Shown here piece by piece: positions 7,947-16,734 of a stretch of DNA of 64,000 nt. The position numbers and the translations under genes were made by a program. The stretch is from Occultella glacieicola (GTDB lineage: Bacteria > Actinomycetota > Actinomycetes > Actinomycetales > Beutenbergiaceae), in assembly GCF_004353825.1 (NCBI RefSeq), contig NZ_SMNA01000012.1, positions 94,916-158,915 of the forward strand, written 5' to 3'. Numbering within the stretch: the stretch's first letter is position 1; every line of letters starts with the position of its first letter. A model generated the notes under the pieces. The model ran no database searches and had not been told where the DNA came from. It saw nothing but the letters and a program-made list of their open reading frames with translations.

Positions 7947-8767
7947 GCACCGGACCGAGGGTCAGCGTCGCCACGATCTGCTTCGACGGCTTCGGCGACG
8001 AGAACTTCGAACCCACCTTCGCCCACGCCCCGGCCCTGGGGATCCGGGAGATCGAGTTCAACACCTGGTACCCCCGCAACCTCACGCCCGCCGGGCTGGA
8101 CTCGGTGCGGCAGCGCAGCGAACGGGCCGGGCTACGGCCCGCCACCCTGCAGGTGTCGCCGTTCGCGCCCGGCCCGGACAGTGCCGACCTGACCCGCGAG
8201 AGCAGCCGCTGGCTGTGGCTGCTCGAGGCCGCGGAGCGACTCGGCGTCGGCGTGATCAAGGCCACCGGCTCGGCACGCGGCACCCACGGCGGCCTGGACG
8301 CGGTGATCGACCTGCTCCGGGTGATCGCCCCGATCGCGGCCGAACGCGGGCTCACCATCGCCGTCGAGAACCACGCCAACAACGTCCTCGAGCACCCCGA
8401 GGACTACGACGAGTTGTTCGCCGCGATCGGTACCCCCGCCGTCGGCATGTGTCTGGACACCGGGCACTTCGCTGCCTCCGGGCACGATCCGGTCGCGGTG
8501 GCCGGCCGGTTCGCCGACCGCCTGGTCCACCTCGACCTCAAGGACTGCGCCGGCATGGTCGACGGCGCTCCACAGTTTGTCCGCTTCGGTCACGGCACCG
8601 TCGACTTCGACGCCACCCTCGCCACGGCCGTGTCGAACGGATACACCGGGTACCTCGTCATCGAGCTGCCTCTCATCGACCGCGCAACGATGGCGGCCGA
8701 CCTCCGTGCGGGAGCCGAGTTGGCCCTCCGCCACACCCCCGATTTCACCTCCCCCCTCTCGACATAA
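7943..8767 (+). CDS. Sugar phosphate isomerase/epimerase-like TIM-barrel protein
   Basis: The 274-residue protein matches the xylose-isomerase-like TIM-barrel family (AP endonuclease 2 fold). Candidate metal ligands are the Glu in IAVENHANN, the Asp-His in CLDTGHF, the His in VHLDLKD and the Glu in YLVIELP. Members isomerise or epimerise keto sugars, inososes or hydroxypyruvate. It is translationally coupled to the preceding oxidoreductase and precedes the importer genes. The combination resembles inositol-like or rare-sugar oxidation routes, but the substrate is not determined. Confidence 0.87.
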   Translation: MSTGPRVSVATICFDGFGDENFEPTFAHAPALGIREIEFNTWYPRNLTPAGLDSVRQRSERAGLRPATLQVSPFAPGPDSADLTRESSRWLWLLEAAERLGVGVIKATGSARGTHGGLDAVIDLLRVIAPIAAERGLTIAVENHANNVLEHPEDYDELFAAIGTPAVGMCLDTGHFAASGHDPVAVAGRFADRLVHLDLKDCAGMVDGAPQFVRFGHGTVDFDATLATAVSNGYTGYLVIELPLIDRATMAADLRAGAELALRHTPDFTSPLST

Positions 8768-8778
8768 GGAGTTCCCCC

Positions 8779-10134
8779 ATGTCGCAAGTTGGCAAGGACG
8801 CCACCGGCCGTTTCCACCGACTCCCCCGAACCGCCCGCCTGTCCGTCGCGCTCGTCGGTACTGCCGCCCTGGCTCTACTGACCGCCTGCGGCGGCGACGA
8901 CGGCGATCCGCCCTCAGCCGAGGACGTACCGTCCGAGGGCCCCATCGCGATCACCTGGTACGGCTCGGACGCGCGCAACGCGGCGGTCCAGCAGGTGGTG
9001 GACAACTGGTCCGCGGAGAACCCGGACGTCCAGATCGAGACCCAACCCACCACCTTCGATTCCTACTGGGACCGGGTCTCGGTGCAGGCCGCCGCGGACA
9101 ACATCGCGTGCGTCGCGGCCATGCAGTCGCGCTACCAGGCCCGCTACGAGGACCGTGGCAACCTGCTGGCGCTCGACGGGCTCATCGAGGACGGCACGAT
9201 CGACGTCTCCGGCATCCCCGAGGTGGTGCTGGAGAGCCAGCGTGCCGCCGACGGCCACATCTACGTGATCCCCTACGGCATCTGGTTCGAGGGTGCCACC
9301 TTGAACGTGCCGCGACTGGCCGAGTTCGGCCAGACCCCTCCGGACGCGTCCGGGTCCTGGGTCGACTACGTGGACTGGGCCCTCGGAGCCCAGCCCAGCA
9401 TGCCCGAGGGCACCTGGGCGATCGCTGACCGCGGCGACCAGATCACGCAGTTCCAGGCCTACGCCCTCGGCCAGGGCGAGACCCTCTTCGGCGACGGCGA
9501 GGTCGGCTTCTCCGAGGAGACCCTCACCTCGTGGTTCGACCTGTGGACGCGCGCCGTCGACGGCGGTGCCGCGCCCCCGCCGGACGTGAACGCCGAGTAC
9601 GCCGGCGTCCCGACCACGCAGTCCCTGATGGCCGTGGGCGGCGTGCTGGTGAGCAGCACCGGTGACAACAACATCTCCGACGTCCAGATCGCGCTGGACC
9701 AGAACGGCCTGGGCACGGTCAGCATCGTCGCCTCCCCCACCGATGGCGTGCCGCAGGTGGTCGGCGCGAACGGCTGGTCGATCTCGGCCAACTGCACGAA
9801 CGTGGCCGCCTCGGCGGACTTCATCTCCTCGTTCGTCAACACCCCGGAGAACGCGACGATCCTGGAGACCCAGACCGGACTGCCGCCGGTCACCTCGGTG
9901 CTGGAGGGCCTGCAGGAGGACCCGGAGGTGTCGCAGGCGATCAAGGACCGGATCGCGCTCTACTTCGATCTGCTCGACCAGGGCGCCACGGTCGACGTCT
10001 GGCCGGACGGCGCTCAGGCGCTCGTCTCGCAGATCGCCACCAGCTACCAGGAGGTCGCCTTCGGCCAGACCAGTTCGCAATCGGCCGCGGCTGACTTCAT
10101 CGCCCAGGCGAACGCCGCACTCTCCGGGTTCTGA
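8779..10134 (+). CDS. Extracellular solute-binding lipoprotein, CUT1 family
   Basis: The 451-residue protein has a long basic N-terminus (about 22 residues) before a hydrophobic core and lipobox LTAC near residue 37, followed by GGDDGD. The mature part is a family 1 sugar-binding fold (ITWYGSDARNAAVQQVVDNW at the N-lobe). The start has AAGGAG eight bases upstream. It is the third gene of the oxidoreductase operon. A strong hairpin separates it from the first permease, which would keep binding-protein mRNA in excess. Confidence 0.9.
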   Translation: MSQVGKDATGRFHRLPRTARLSVALVGTAALALLTACGGDDGDPPSAEDVPSEGPIAITWYGSDARNAAVQQVVDNWSAENPDVQIETQPTTFDSYWDRVSVQAAADNIACVAAMQSRYQARYEDRGNLLALDGLIEDGTIDVSGIPEVVLESQRAADGHIYVIPYGIWFEGATLNVPRLAEFGQTPPDASGSWVDYVDWALGAQPSMPEGTWAIADRGDQITQFQAYALGQGETLFGDGEVGFSEETLTSWFDLWTRAVDGGAAPPPDVNAEYAGVPTTQSLMAVGGVLVSSTGDNNISDVQIALDQNGLGTVSIVASPTDGVPQVVGANGWSISANCTNVAASADFISSFVNTPENATILETQTGLPPVTSVLEGLQEDPEVSQAIKDRIALYFDLLDQGATVDVWPDGAQALVSQIATSYQEVAFGQTSSQSAAADFIAQANAALSGF

Positions 10135-10152
10135 CCCCGACGCAGCAGCACT

Positions 10153-10184
10153 CGGGTGGGGCCTCGGGGTCGAGGCCCCACCCG
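10153..10184 (+). terminator. Strong hairpin between binding-protein and permease genes (attenuator or mRNA stabiliser)
   Basis: Arms CGGGTGGGGCCTCG (10153-10166) and CGAGGCCCCACCCG (10171-10184) form a perfect 14-bp stem with loop GGGT. No T run follows. The hairpin ends 18 bases before the permease start. Hairpins here commonly cause partial termination or protect the upstream message from 3' decay, raising binding protein relative to permease. The function is inferred from position. Confidence 0.65.
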
Positions 10185-10202
10185 GATCAGGAAGGATCGA
10201 CG

Positions 10203-11198
10203 ATGATCGACACCCATGGGCAAACCGCGGCAGCGTCCGCGAGGCCCACGACCTCTGACGCGTCCGCTGACCCGGCACGCCGGGGCCGACCTCCCCGCAC
10301 GGCGTGGACCGAGGCGCAACGCACCACGGCCGCCGGCTACGCGTTCCTCACCCCGTGGCTGCTCGGCTTCTTCGGCATCACCCTGCTGCCGATGCTCGCC
10401 TCGCTCGTGCTGTCCTTCACGAACTTCTCCGGCTCGTTCCGGACCGTGGAGTGGATCGGCTTCGAGAACTACCGGCTGATGTTCACGGTGGACCCCGCGT
10501 ACTGGCAGTCGGTGCGGGTGACGTTCACCTACGTGCTCGTCTCGGTGCCGATCATGCTGGTCTTCGCCCTGACCGTGGCGACCCTGCTGAACAAGGGCAT
10601 CGCCATGCTCGGCCTGTACCGGACCATCTTCTACGTGCCCTCGCTGCTCGGTAGCAGCGTGGCGATCGCGGTGCTGTGGCGGTTCATCTGGGGCGAGACC
10701 GGGCTGTTGAACAACGTCCTGGACCTGTTCGGGATCGTCGGGCGCAGCTGGATCGGCCACCCGGACACGGCGCTGCTGACGATCATGGTCTTGAACGTGT
10801 GGACGTTCGGCTCCCCGATGATCATCTTCCTCGCCGGGTTGCGTCAGGTGCCGGCCGAGCTCTACGAGGCGGCCGGGCTCGACGGCGCCGGCCGTCGCCA
10901 GCGGTTCTGGCACATCACGCTGCCGTCGATCTCACCGGTGGTGCTCTTCAACGGGATCCTCGCCGTGATCGGCGGCTTCCAGGCCTTCACCCAGGTCTAC
11001 GTGGTCAGCGGCGGCACCGGTGGGCCGGCCGGATCCACGCTCTTCTACACCCTGCTGCTCTACCAGCGAGCGTTCGGCGAACTGCGGTTCGGCTACGCCT
11101 CGGCGATGGCCTGGGTGCTGCTCCTGATCATCGGTGCGGCCACCGCCGCGGTGTTCGCCAGCGGACGCTACTGGGTCTATTACGGAGACGAACGATGA
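10203..11198 (+). CDS. Carbohydrate-type ABC importer permease (MalF/UgpA-like)
   Basis: This 331-residue protein has a roughly 45-residue proline/alanine-rich cytoplasmic N-terminus followed by six membrane segments. The EAA loop reads ELYEAAGLDGAGRRQRFWHI. It pairs with the permease at 11195-12067, with which it overlaps by four bases (ATGA). The ATG at 10203 has CAGGAAGG upstream. Together with the binding protein at 8779 it imports the sugar or polyol processed by the flanking dehydrogenases. Confidence 0.92.
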   Translation: MIDTHGQTAAASARPTTSDASADPARRGRPPRTAWTEAQRTTAAGYAFLTPWLLGFFGITLLPMLASLVLSFTNFSGSFRTVEWIGFENYRLMFTVDPAYWQSVRVTFTYVLVSVPIMLVFALTVATLLNKGIAMLGLYRTIFYVPSLLGSSVAIAVLWRFIWGETGLLNNVLDLFGIVGRSWIGHPDTALLTIMVLNVWTFGSPMIIFLAGLRQVPAELYEAAGLDGAGRRQRFWHITLPSISPVVLFNGILAVIGGFQAFTQVYVVSGGTGGPAGSTLFYTLLLYQRAFGELRFGYASAMAWVLLLIIGAATAAVFASGRYWVYYGDER

Positions 11199-12067
11199 CC
11201 ACCTTGGCAGTCGCGCGTCGGCGGCACCGGATCGTGCCCTACGTCGCCCAGCGCACGTTCATCCACGTCGGCCTGGTCTCGGCCGCGTTCGTGATGGTCT
11301 ACCCGTTGCTGTGGATGACGGCGACGGCGTTCCGTCCGTCCGAGCAGGCCCTGATCGAGGATTCCCTGTGGGTCCCGGAGCCCACCCTGGAAAACTTCGT
11401 CCAGGGCTGGAGCGCGGTCGGTCAGAGCGGGTTCGGGGTGTTCTTCCTGAACTCCTTCATCGTGGCGGGCCTGGCGGTGATCGGGAACGTACTCTCCTGC
11501 GCCCTGGCCGCGTATGCGTTCGCCCGGCTCCCGTTCCGGGGGCGCAAGTTCTGGTTCGGCCTGATGATCGGCACCATCATGCTGCCGATCCACGTGCTGC
11601 TGATCCCGCAGTACCTGCTCTTCAACGCGCTCGGCTGGGTGGACACGTTCCTGCCGCTGATCGTGCCGAAGTTCCTGGCGACCGAGGCGTTCTTCGTGTT
11701 CCTGCTGGTGCAGTTCTTCCGGCTGATCCCGCGGGAGATCACCGAAGCCGGCCGGATCGACGGCTGCGGACACCCGCGGATCTTCCTTCGGCTGATCCTG
11801 CCGCTGTCGGTGCCCGCGCTGACCACCGCGGCGGCGTTCTCGTTCATCTGGTCCTGGAACGACTTCCTCCAGCCACTGATCTACCTGACCAGCCAGTCGA
11901 ACTACACCGTGCCGATCGCCCTGTCCCTGTTCGTGGACTCCTCGGGCACCTCCAACTACGGCGCCCTGTTCGCGATGTCCCTGCTCTCGCTGATCCCGGT
12001 GATCGGCTTCTTCCTGGCCTTCCAGAAACTCCTCCTCGACGGCATCTCAACGACGGGACTCAAATGA
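11195..12067 (+). CDS. Carbohydrate-type ABC importer permease (MalG/UgpE-like)
   Basis: This 290-residue protein has six predicted membrane helices and an EAA motif (EITEAGRIDGCGHPRIFLRL). It is the second channel subunit of the importer. It overlaps the upstream permease and the downstream SDR by four bases each, so the whole block is one tightly coupled operon. As in the other carbohydrate importers in this window, no cognate ATPase gene is adjacent. Confidence 0.92.
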   Translation: MTTLAVARRRHRIVPYVAQRTFIHVGLVSAAFVMVYPLLWMTATAFRPSEQALIEDSLWVPEPTLENFVQGWSAVGQSGFGVFFLNSFIVAGLAVIGNVLSCALAAYAFARLPFRGRKFWFGLMIGTIMLPIHVLLIPQYLLFNALGWVDTFLPLIVPKFLATEAFFVFLLVQFFRLIPREITEAGRIDGCGHPRIFLRLILPLSVPALTTAAAFSFIWSWNDFLQPLIYLTSQSNYTVPIALSLFVDSSGTSNYGALFAMSLLSLIPVIGFFLAFQKLLLDGISTTGLK

Positions 12068-12858
12068 CCAGCCCCACCCCTCGACGATTCGACAACCGCA
12101 CCATGGCCGTGACCGGCGCCGCCTCCGGCATCGGCCGCGCCACCGCCACCCGTCTCGCTGCCGAGGGCGCCCAGGTGGTGCTCCTGGACCGCAATCTCGA
12201 CGGCCTGGCGGCCACCGAGCAGGCCGTCCGGGAGGCCGGCGGGCAGGTCCTGGCGCATCAGCTGGACCTCTCCTCCGAGGCCTCGGTGACCGAGACCGCG
12301 CACACCCTGGCCGCCGAACACCCCCGGCTGCACGGCCTGATCGGGTGCGCCGGCGTGGTCCACATCGACGGCGTGCAGGAGAACCCGTTCCTCGACCGCG
12401 GCCTGGCCGGCTGGGACCTGCTGTTCGGCGTGAACGTGCGCGGCATGGCCCAGCTGGTGCACGAGCTGGTCGCACCCCTGGTGGCCGCCCGCGGCGTGGT
12501 CGTCACGGTGTCCTCCGAGGCCGCCTACCGCTCCCGGGCCGGCCGCTGGATCTACGACGCGTCCAAGGCGGCGCTGGTCTCGGTGACCCGCTCGATGGCC
12601 GCGGCACTGGCCCCCGACGGGGTGCGGGTGGTGGGCGTGGCCCCCGGCGGCACGATCACCGAGATGCACCTGCTCGACCATGACGACCCGGAGGCGACGC
12701 GCAGCCGGATGCGGGCGGCCGGCGGGTCCAACCTGCTCGGCCGGCTCGCCGAACCGGAGGAGATCGCGGCCGCGATCGCGTTCCTGGCCAGCGCGGACGC
12801 GAGCTTCATCACCGGCACCACGATCGCCGTCGACGGCGGCGGGGCGGGTAGCCGATGA
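12064..12858 (+). CDS. SDR family NAD(P)-dependent oxidoreductase
   Basis: The 264-residue protein is a classical short-chain dehydrogenase. It has the cofactor motif TGAASGIG (about residues 18-25), an acidic LLDRN after beta-2 that favours NAD, catalytic serine in VSSEAAY and the YDASK active-site tetrad segment. It would oxidise a hydroxyl of a sugar, polyol or sugar lactone. It is coupled by ATGA overlaps to the permease before it and the dehydrogenase after it. Substrate specificity cannot be read from sequence. Confidence 0.9.
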   Translation: MTSPTPRRFDNRTMAVTGAASGIGRATATRLAAEGAQVVLLDRNLDGLAATEQAVREAGGQVLAHQLDLSSEASVTETAHTLAAEHPRLHGLIGCAGVVHIDGVQENPFLDRGLAGWDLLFGVNVRGMAQLVHELVAPLVAARGVVVTVSSEAAYRSRAGRWIYDASKAALVSVTRSMAAALAPDGVRVVGVAPGGTITEMHLLDHDDPEATRSRMRAAGGSNLLGRLAEPEEIAAAIAFLASADASFITGTTIAVDGGGAGSR

Positions 12859-13733
12859 GCGCCCGGTACGCCCTCGTCGGCCTGGGCAACGTCGGCTCGG
12901 ACCTGACCAGCGCCGCCGTCGCCGCCGGGCTCGACCTGCACGTCTACGACCTCGACGCCGCGGCCCGGGAGCGGGCCGGCAACGCCGGCGCCGTCGTCCA
13001 CGAGTCCGCGGCCGAGGCCGTCGACGGCGCAGCCACCTTGGTCCTGTCGCTGCCCAATGCCGAGGTGGTCGACGCGGTCCTCGCCGGCGGCGCCCTGGAC
13101 GCGCTGCGCCCGGGCGGGGCGCTCATCGACATGTCCACGAACCTGCCGCAGAACGCGGTGACGCTCGCGGCCACCGGCCGCGAGCGCGGCCTCACGGTGC
13201 TCGATGCCCCGGTCAGTTACGGACCGGACGGGCTGGTCGCCTTCGTCGGCGGCCCACCTGAGGACGTGACGGCACAGCGGGAGTGGCTGGACGCCGTCGT
13301 GACCCAATGGACCCATGTTGGTGCGCACGGCCAGGGCCAGTACGCGAAGCTCGTCCAGAACATCCTCAGCGGTGTGCAGATGGGCGTGATCGCCGAGGTG
13401 CTCGGCTTCGCCAGCCGGGCCGGTACCGACCTGGACGCGTTGGCCGCGGCGCTGCGCCCGACCGGCGCGCACTCGCGGATGCTGGAGCGCACCATGCCCG
13501 CGATGCGAGAACGGCGGTACGGGTCGGCCGGGACGATGGCGCTGCACGCCAAGGACATGGGCTACGCCCTGCGCGCCGCCGAGCAGATCGACGCCCGGAT
13601 GCCGTTCACGCAGGCCCTCCTGACCGTGTTCCAGGAGACCCTCGCCGCCGGCGACCCGCGCTGGGGTCAGACCGCCCTGATCGAGTGGTTCCTCGCACAG
13701 GACCGGGACGCCACGGACGGAGACGACGAGTGA
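12855..13733 (+). CDS. Beta-hydroxyacid dehydrogenase-like protein (3-HIBDH/GarR family)
   Basis: The 292-residue protein has the family layout. An N-terminal Rossmann fold (ALVGLGNVGSDL) is followed by the substrate loop DAPVSYGPDGL and an all-helical C-terminal domain with the catalytic lysine in GQGQYAKLVQNIL. Relatives include 3-hydroxyisobutyrate dehydrogenase, tartronate semialdehyde reductase and L-threonate dehydrogenase. In a sugar-oxidation operon a role on a hydroxy-acid intermediate such as an aldonate or threonate is plausible. It overlaps both neighbours by four bases. Confidence 0.88.
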   Translation: MSARYALVGLGNVGSDLTSAAVAAGLDLHVYDLDAAARERAGNAGAVVHESAAEAVDGAATLVLSLPNAEVVDAVLAGGALDALRPGGALIDMSTNLPQNAVTLAATGRERGLTVLDAPVSYGPDGLVAFVGGPPEDVTAQREWLDAVVTQWTHVGAHGQGQYAKLVQNILSGVQMGVIAEVLGFASRAGTDLDALAAALRPTGAHSRMLERTMPAMRERRYGSAGTMALHAKDMGYALRAAEQIDARMPFTQALLTVFQETLAAGDPRWGQTALIEWFLAQDRDATDGDDE

Positions 13734-14761
13734 GCACGACGAGCCCGGACCCGATCGGCGTCGGCATCGTCGGCATGGGCAACAGCGGCTGGTTCTACCA
13801 CGCCGAGGGCACCCTCGAGCACAGCCCGGACTACACCATCGCGGCCGTGAACGCCCGGACCACCGAGCGCACCGAGGCGGCCGCGGCACGGTTCGGCGCG
13901 CGTGGCCACGCCACCTGGCAGGTCCTGATCGAGGACCCGGCCGTGCGGCTCGTGGTGATCGCGACCCCGCACCACCTGCACGAGCCGGTCGCGGTCGCCG
14001 CCCTGGAGGCCGGCAAGGACGTCGTCGTCGAGAAGCCGATGGCGGTCACCGCCGCCGAGACCGACCGGATGATCGCCACCGCCGAGCGCACTGGAAGGCT
14101 CCTGACGGTCTTCCAGAACCGCCGCTGGGAGCCGACCTTCCGGCTGATCCGGGAGCTCGTGGCGGCCGGGGAGATCGGAGACGTCTGGCGGGTCGAGGAA
14201 CGCCGCATGCACGCCGGCAAGTACACCGTCTCCGCCGAACGGGCCCACGCCGGGACCGCGCTGGCCCAGTGGGCGCACACTACCGCCGGCGGTGGCGGCG
14301 TCGGCTACCTGATCGCGCCGCACCTGATCGACCACCAGGTGGTGCTGCACGGCGCCCGCCCGGAGTCCGTCGCGGCCCTCACCCACACCTACCCCGGCGA
14401 CGAGGTGGAGCACTACCTCGACCTGCGCCTGCGGTTCCCCGGGGCGCGGGATGCGCGGATCGAGATCTTCCGGGAGAACGCGGTGGATCTGCCGAAGTGG
14501 TCGGTGTTCGGGTCCGAGGGCACGATCGTGTGCCCGGACTTCCAGACCCTGCGCCTGGACCGCTCCGACGGGACCAGCCGGCTGGAGACCGGGTTGCGCC
14601 CCCTGCAGGCGTGCGACGAGTTCTACGAGGCGCTGGCCGTCGCGCTGCGGGACGGCGGTCCGCCGCCGGTGGACCCGAACGAGGCGGCGGTGGTGGTCGA
14701 GGTGCTCGAGGCAGCACACCGGTCAGCGGCAGCGGGTGGGGTCGTGGTCGATCTGCCGTAG
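13730..14761 (+). CDS. Gfo/Idh/MocA family oxidoreductase (canonical EKP)
   Basis: The 343-residue protein has a Rossmann N-terminus (GVGIVGMGNSGWFYHAEGTL) and the intact catalytic motif VVVEKPMAVT, unlike the related enzyme at 6834. The GTG start at 13730 overlaps the preceding stop (GTGA). It is the last gene of the operon. Having two family members of different catalytic type in one operon suggests two successive redox steps, or one enzyme with an altered role. The substrate is probably a sugar or cyclitol. Confidence 0.88.
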   Translation: MSTTSPDPIGVGIVGMGNSGWFYHAEGTLEHSPDYTIAAVNARTTERTEAAAARFGARGHATWQVLIEDPAVRLVVIATPHHLHEPVAVAALEAGKDVVVEKPMAVTAAETDRMIATAERTGRLLTVFQNRRWEPTFRLIRELVAAGEIGDVWRVEERRMHAGKYTVSAERAHAGTALAQWAHTTAGGGGVGYLIAPHLIDHQVVLHGARPESVAALTHTYPGDEVEHYLDLRLRFPGARDARIEIFRENAVDLPKWSVFGSEGTIVCPDFQTLRLDRSDGTSRLETGLRPLQACDEFYEALAVALRDGGPPPVDPNEAAVVVEVLEAAHRSAAAGGVVVDLP

Positions 14762-14767
14762 TGGCTT

Positions 14768-14782
14768 CACCAATGGTTGGTG
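14768..14782. terminator. Possible bidirectional terminator hairpin
   Basis: CACCAA-TGG-TTGGTG is a perfect 6-bp inverted repeat in the 39-base gap between two convergent operons. Its position fits termination from both sides, but there is no T run and the stem is short. Confidence 0.35.
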
Positions 14783-14800
14783 CTGCCCCATGAGCCCGGG

Positions 14801-15562
14801 TCAGCCAGCGTCCAGCCGAAGCAGGGCACGGCGGTAGCTCTCATCCTCCCGGGTCGCGATCCGCCGGACCTCGGACGACGGGAGAGCCACCGCATCGCGC
14901 CCGGCCGCGAGCAGCAGCCGTGCCATCTTCACCACCATGAGCGTGACGTCCAGCGCAGCGTGCGCCGTCAAGGCATGTGCGACCATCCCGTGACCCTCCA
15001 ACAGCCAGACGTTCGAACAGCCGGTCCCCGCCCGAACCAGGTTCAGCGCCTGCTTCGCGAGTTCCAGGCCCGGATCGTGGTAGTCGAGAAGAACGGATCG
15101 TGTCCCGCACATCACCACGTGATCGGGGATCATGCGCTGCCGGGCCAGCTCCTCCCCGCGTCCGGCGGCCATCAGGGCAAGCACGGGTGTCGGATGGGTA
15201 TGCAGGATGACCCCGGCACCGAGCTCCGCGCCGAGTACCGCATGCAGGCCGGCCTCAACGGACGGACGTGCGGCGGCCGGGTTCGCTCGGTCGACCAAGA
15301 CCTCCTTCCAGTCGGCGTCGGTCGAACACTGCTCGATCCCGGCGACCAGGCGGTTGCGGCTCACCTCGACGAAGTCGGATGGCCGGAGATGGCTCAGGCG
15401 TGTGCCACTCGCCGTGACGTGGAAACGATCGTCCGGCGTCTGGACCGAGATGTTGCCTTCGGCCGCGACGACGAGGTCGCCGCCCGGGGCGCCGGCGGCT
15501 CTGGCCGTCTCCGCGGCCAACGCCAGCTCCTGGTCATCGGCGGCCGTCGTGTGGCTCACCAT
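14801..15562 (-). CDS. Class II (zinc) aldolase, probable L-rhamnulose-1-phosphate aldolase
   Basis: The 253-residue protein belongs to the class II aldolase/adducin family. It has EGNISVQ near the N-terminus, ASGTRLS, the zinc pair HTHPTPV and a third histidine in EGHGMVAH. Members split fuculose-, ribulose- or rhamnulose-1-phosphate. It is the last gene of an operon with L-rhamnose isomerase and a rhamnulokinase-like kinase, so splitting L-rhamnulose-1-phosphate to DHAP and L-lactaldehyde is the likely role. The start overlaps the rhaI stop by seven bases. Confidence 0.85.
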   Translation of the reverse strand: MVSHTTAADDQELALAAETARAAGAPGGDLVVAAEGNISVQTPDDRFHVTASGTRLSHLRPSDFVEVSRNRLVAGIEQCSTDADWKEVLVDRANPAAARPSVEAGLHAVLGAELGAGVILHTHPTPVLALMAAGRGEELARQRMIPDHVVMCGTRSVLLDYHDPGLELAKQALNLVRAGTGCSNVWLLEGHGMVAHALTAHAALDVTLMVVKMARLLLAAGRDAVALPSSEVRRIATREDESYRRALLRLDAG

Positions 15563-16734
15563 CCCGCCGGACTGCCGACACGGGTGCGTTCGCGGGCGAG
15601 TGCTGCGCCGGATCGCCGGTAGGCATCCAGTGGCTTGTCAGGCACGCCGAGCTGTTGCCGTGCCTGGAGAACGAGCGGCCGGCCGTCGGTCTGGTAGGCG
15701 TCGTCGATGATCTGGTTGCACCCGACCACGTCGCCGTCGGCCTGGGCACGTTCCAATTCGTCGAGATCGACCAGGAGTGCCTTGGCGAAGGCCAGTTGGA
15801 CCGCATCGATGCTGCGCAGCATGGCCGACATCTTGTCCTCGACCATCGCGCACTGGTCGATCTTGTAGAGGATCTCGCGAGCGGGACCCGCCACAACGGG
15901 GTCCGGGTCCTCCTCGGCCTTGATCAGCTCCAGACAGATCAGGAAGAGTTCGTGCGGGTTGACCGCGCCGACGAACAGGTCGTCGTCACCGTACTTCTTG
16001 CTGTTCAGGTCGAACCCGCCGAGCCGCCCGCGGCTGAGCAGGGTCGCGACGATGTGTTCGATGTTGGTCCCCAGCGGGTGATGCCCGATGTCCACCAGCA
16101 CGCGCGCCCGAGGTCCGAGCGATTCGCACAGCAGGAGCGACTGTCCCCAGTCGGCGATGTCGGTGTGGTAGAAGGCAGGTTCGAAGAACTTGTACTCGAG
16201 CAGCAGGGACATGTCGTTCGGCAGGTGGCCGTAGATCTCGGCCAGTCCTTCCTCGAGCCATCGGCGCCGGCGCCGGAAGTCCCCTTGCCCCGGGTAGTTG
16301 GTGCCGTCGGCCAACCAGAGTGAGATCTGGTGCGATCCCGTGGATTGAGCGATGGCGATGCAGTCGACTACGTGGCCGATCGCCTGGGCGCGGATGGACG
16401 CGTCGACGTTGGTGAGGGAGCCGAGCCTGTAGTTGTCCTCCTGGAACAGGTTCGGACTGATCGAGCCGATTCGCACACCTCGCTGTTGTGCGTACGTGGC
16501 GAGCGCGGCGTAGTCGTCAACGGCATCCCATGGGATGTGCAGGGCCACGGTCGGTGTGACACCGGTCAGTTGGTGAACCTCGGCGGCGTCCTCGATCTTC
16601 TCCCAGACGTCTCTGGCTGTTCCAGGCGTGTCGAAGACCTTGAAGCGGGTGCCGGTGCTGACGTATCCCCACGACTGCGTCTCGATGGCCAGCCTGACGA
16701 CTCTGTCGACGACTTCCTGCGGGTCCCGGGTCAT
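15556..16734 (-). CDS. rhaI: L-rhamnose isomerase (RhaI type)
   Basis: The 392-residue protein resembles the Pseudomonas stutzeri-type L-rhamnose isomerase rather than E. coli RhaA. It is a TIM barrel with conserved segments ISLWLADGTNYPGQ, LLLEYKFFEPAFYHTDI, RVLVDIGHHPLGTNIEH and GGFDLNSKKYGDDDL, which supply the metal-binding Glu, Asp and His residues. It interconverts L-rhamnose and L-rhamnulose in the cytoplasm. It lies between the kinase and the aldolase with short overlaps on both sides, giving a complete three-step route to DHAP and lactaldehyde. Confidence 0.93.
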   Translation of the reverse strand: MTRDPQEVVDRVVRLAIETQSWGYVSTGTRFKVFDTPGTARDVWEKIEDAAEVHQLTGVTPTVALHIPWDAVDDYAALATYAQQRGVRIGSISPNLFQEDNYRLGSLTNVDASIRAQAIGHVVDCIAIAQSTGSHQISLWLADGTNYPGQGDFRRRRRWLEEGLAEIYGHLPNDMSLLLEYKFFEPAFYHTDIADWGQSLLLCESLGPRARVLVDIGHHPLGTNIEHIVATLLSRGRLGGFDLNSKKYGDDDLFVGAVNPHELFLICLELIKAEEDPDPVVAGPAREILYKIDQCAMVEDKMSAMLRSIDAVQLAFAKALLVDLDELERAQADGDVVGCNQIIDDAYQTDGRPLVLQARQQLGVPDKPLDAYRRSGAALARERTRVGSPAGW

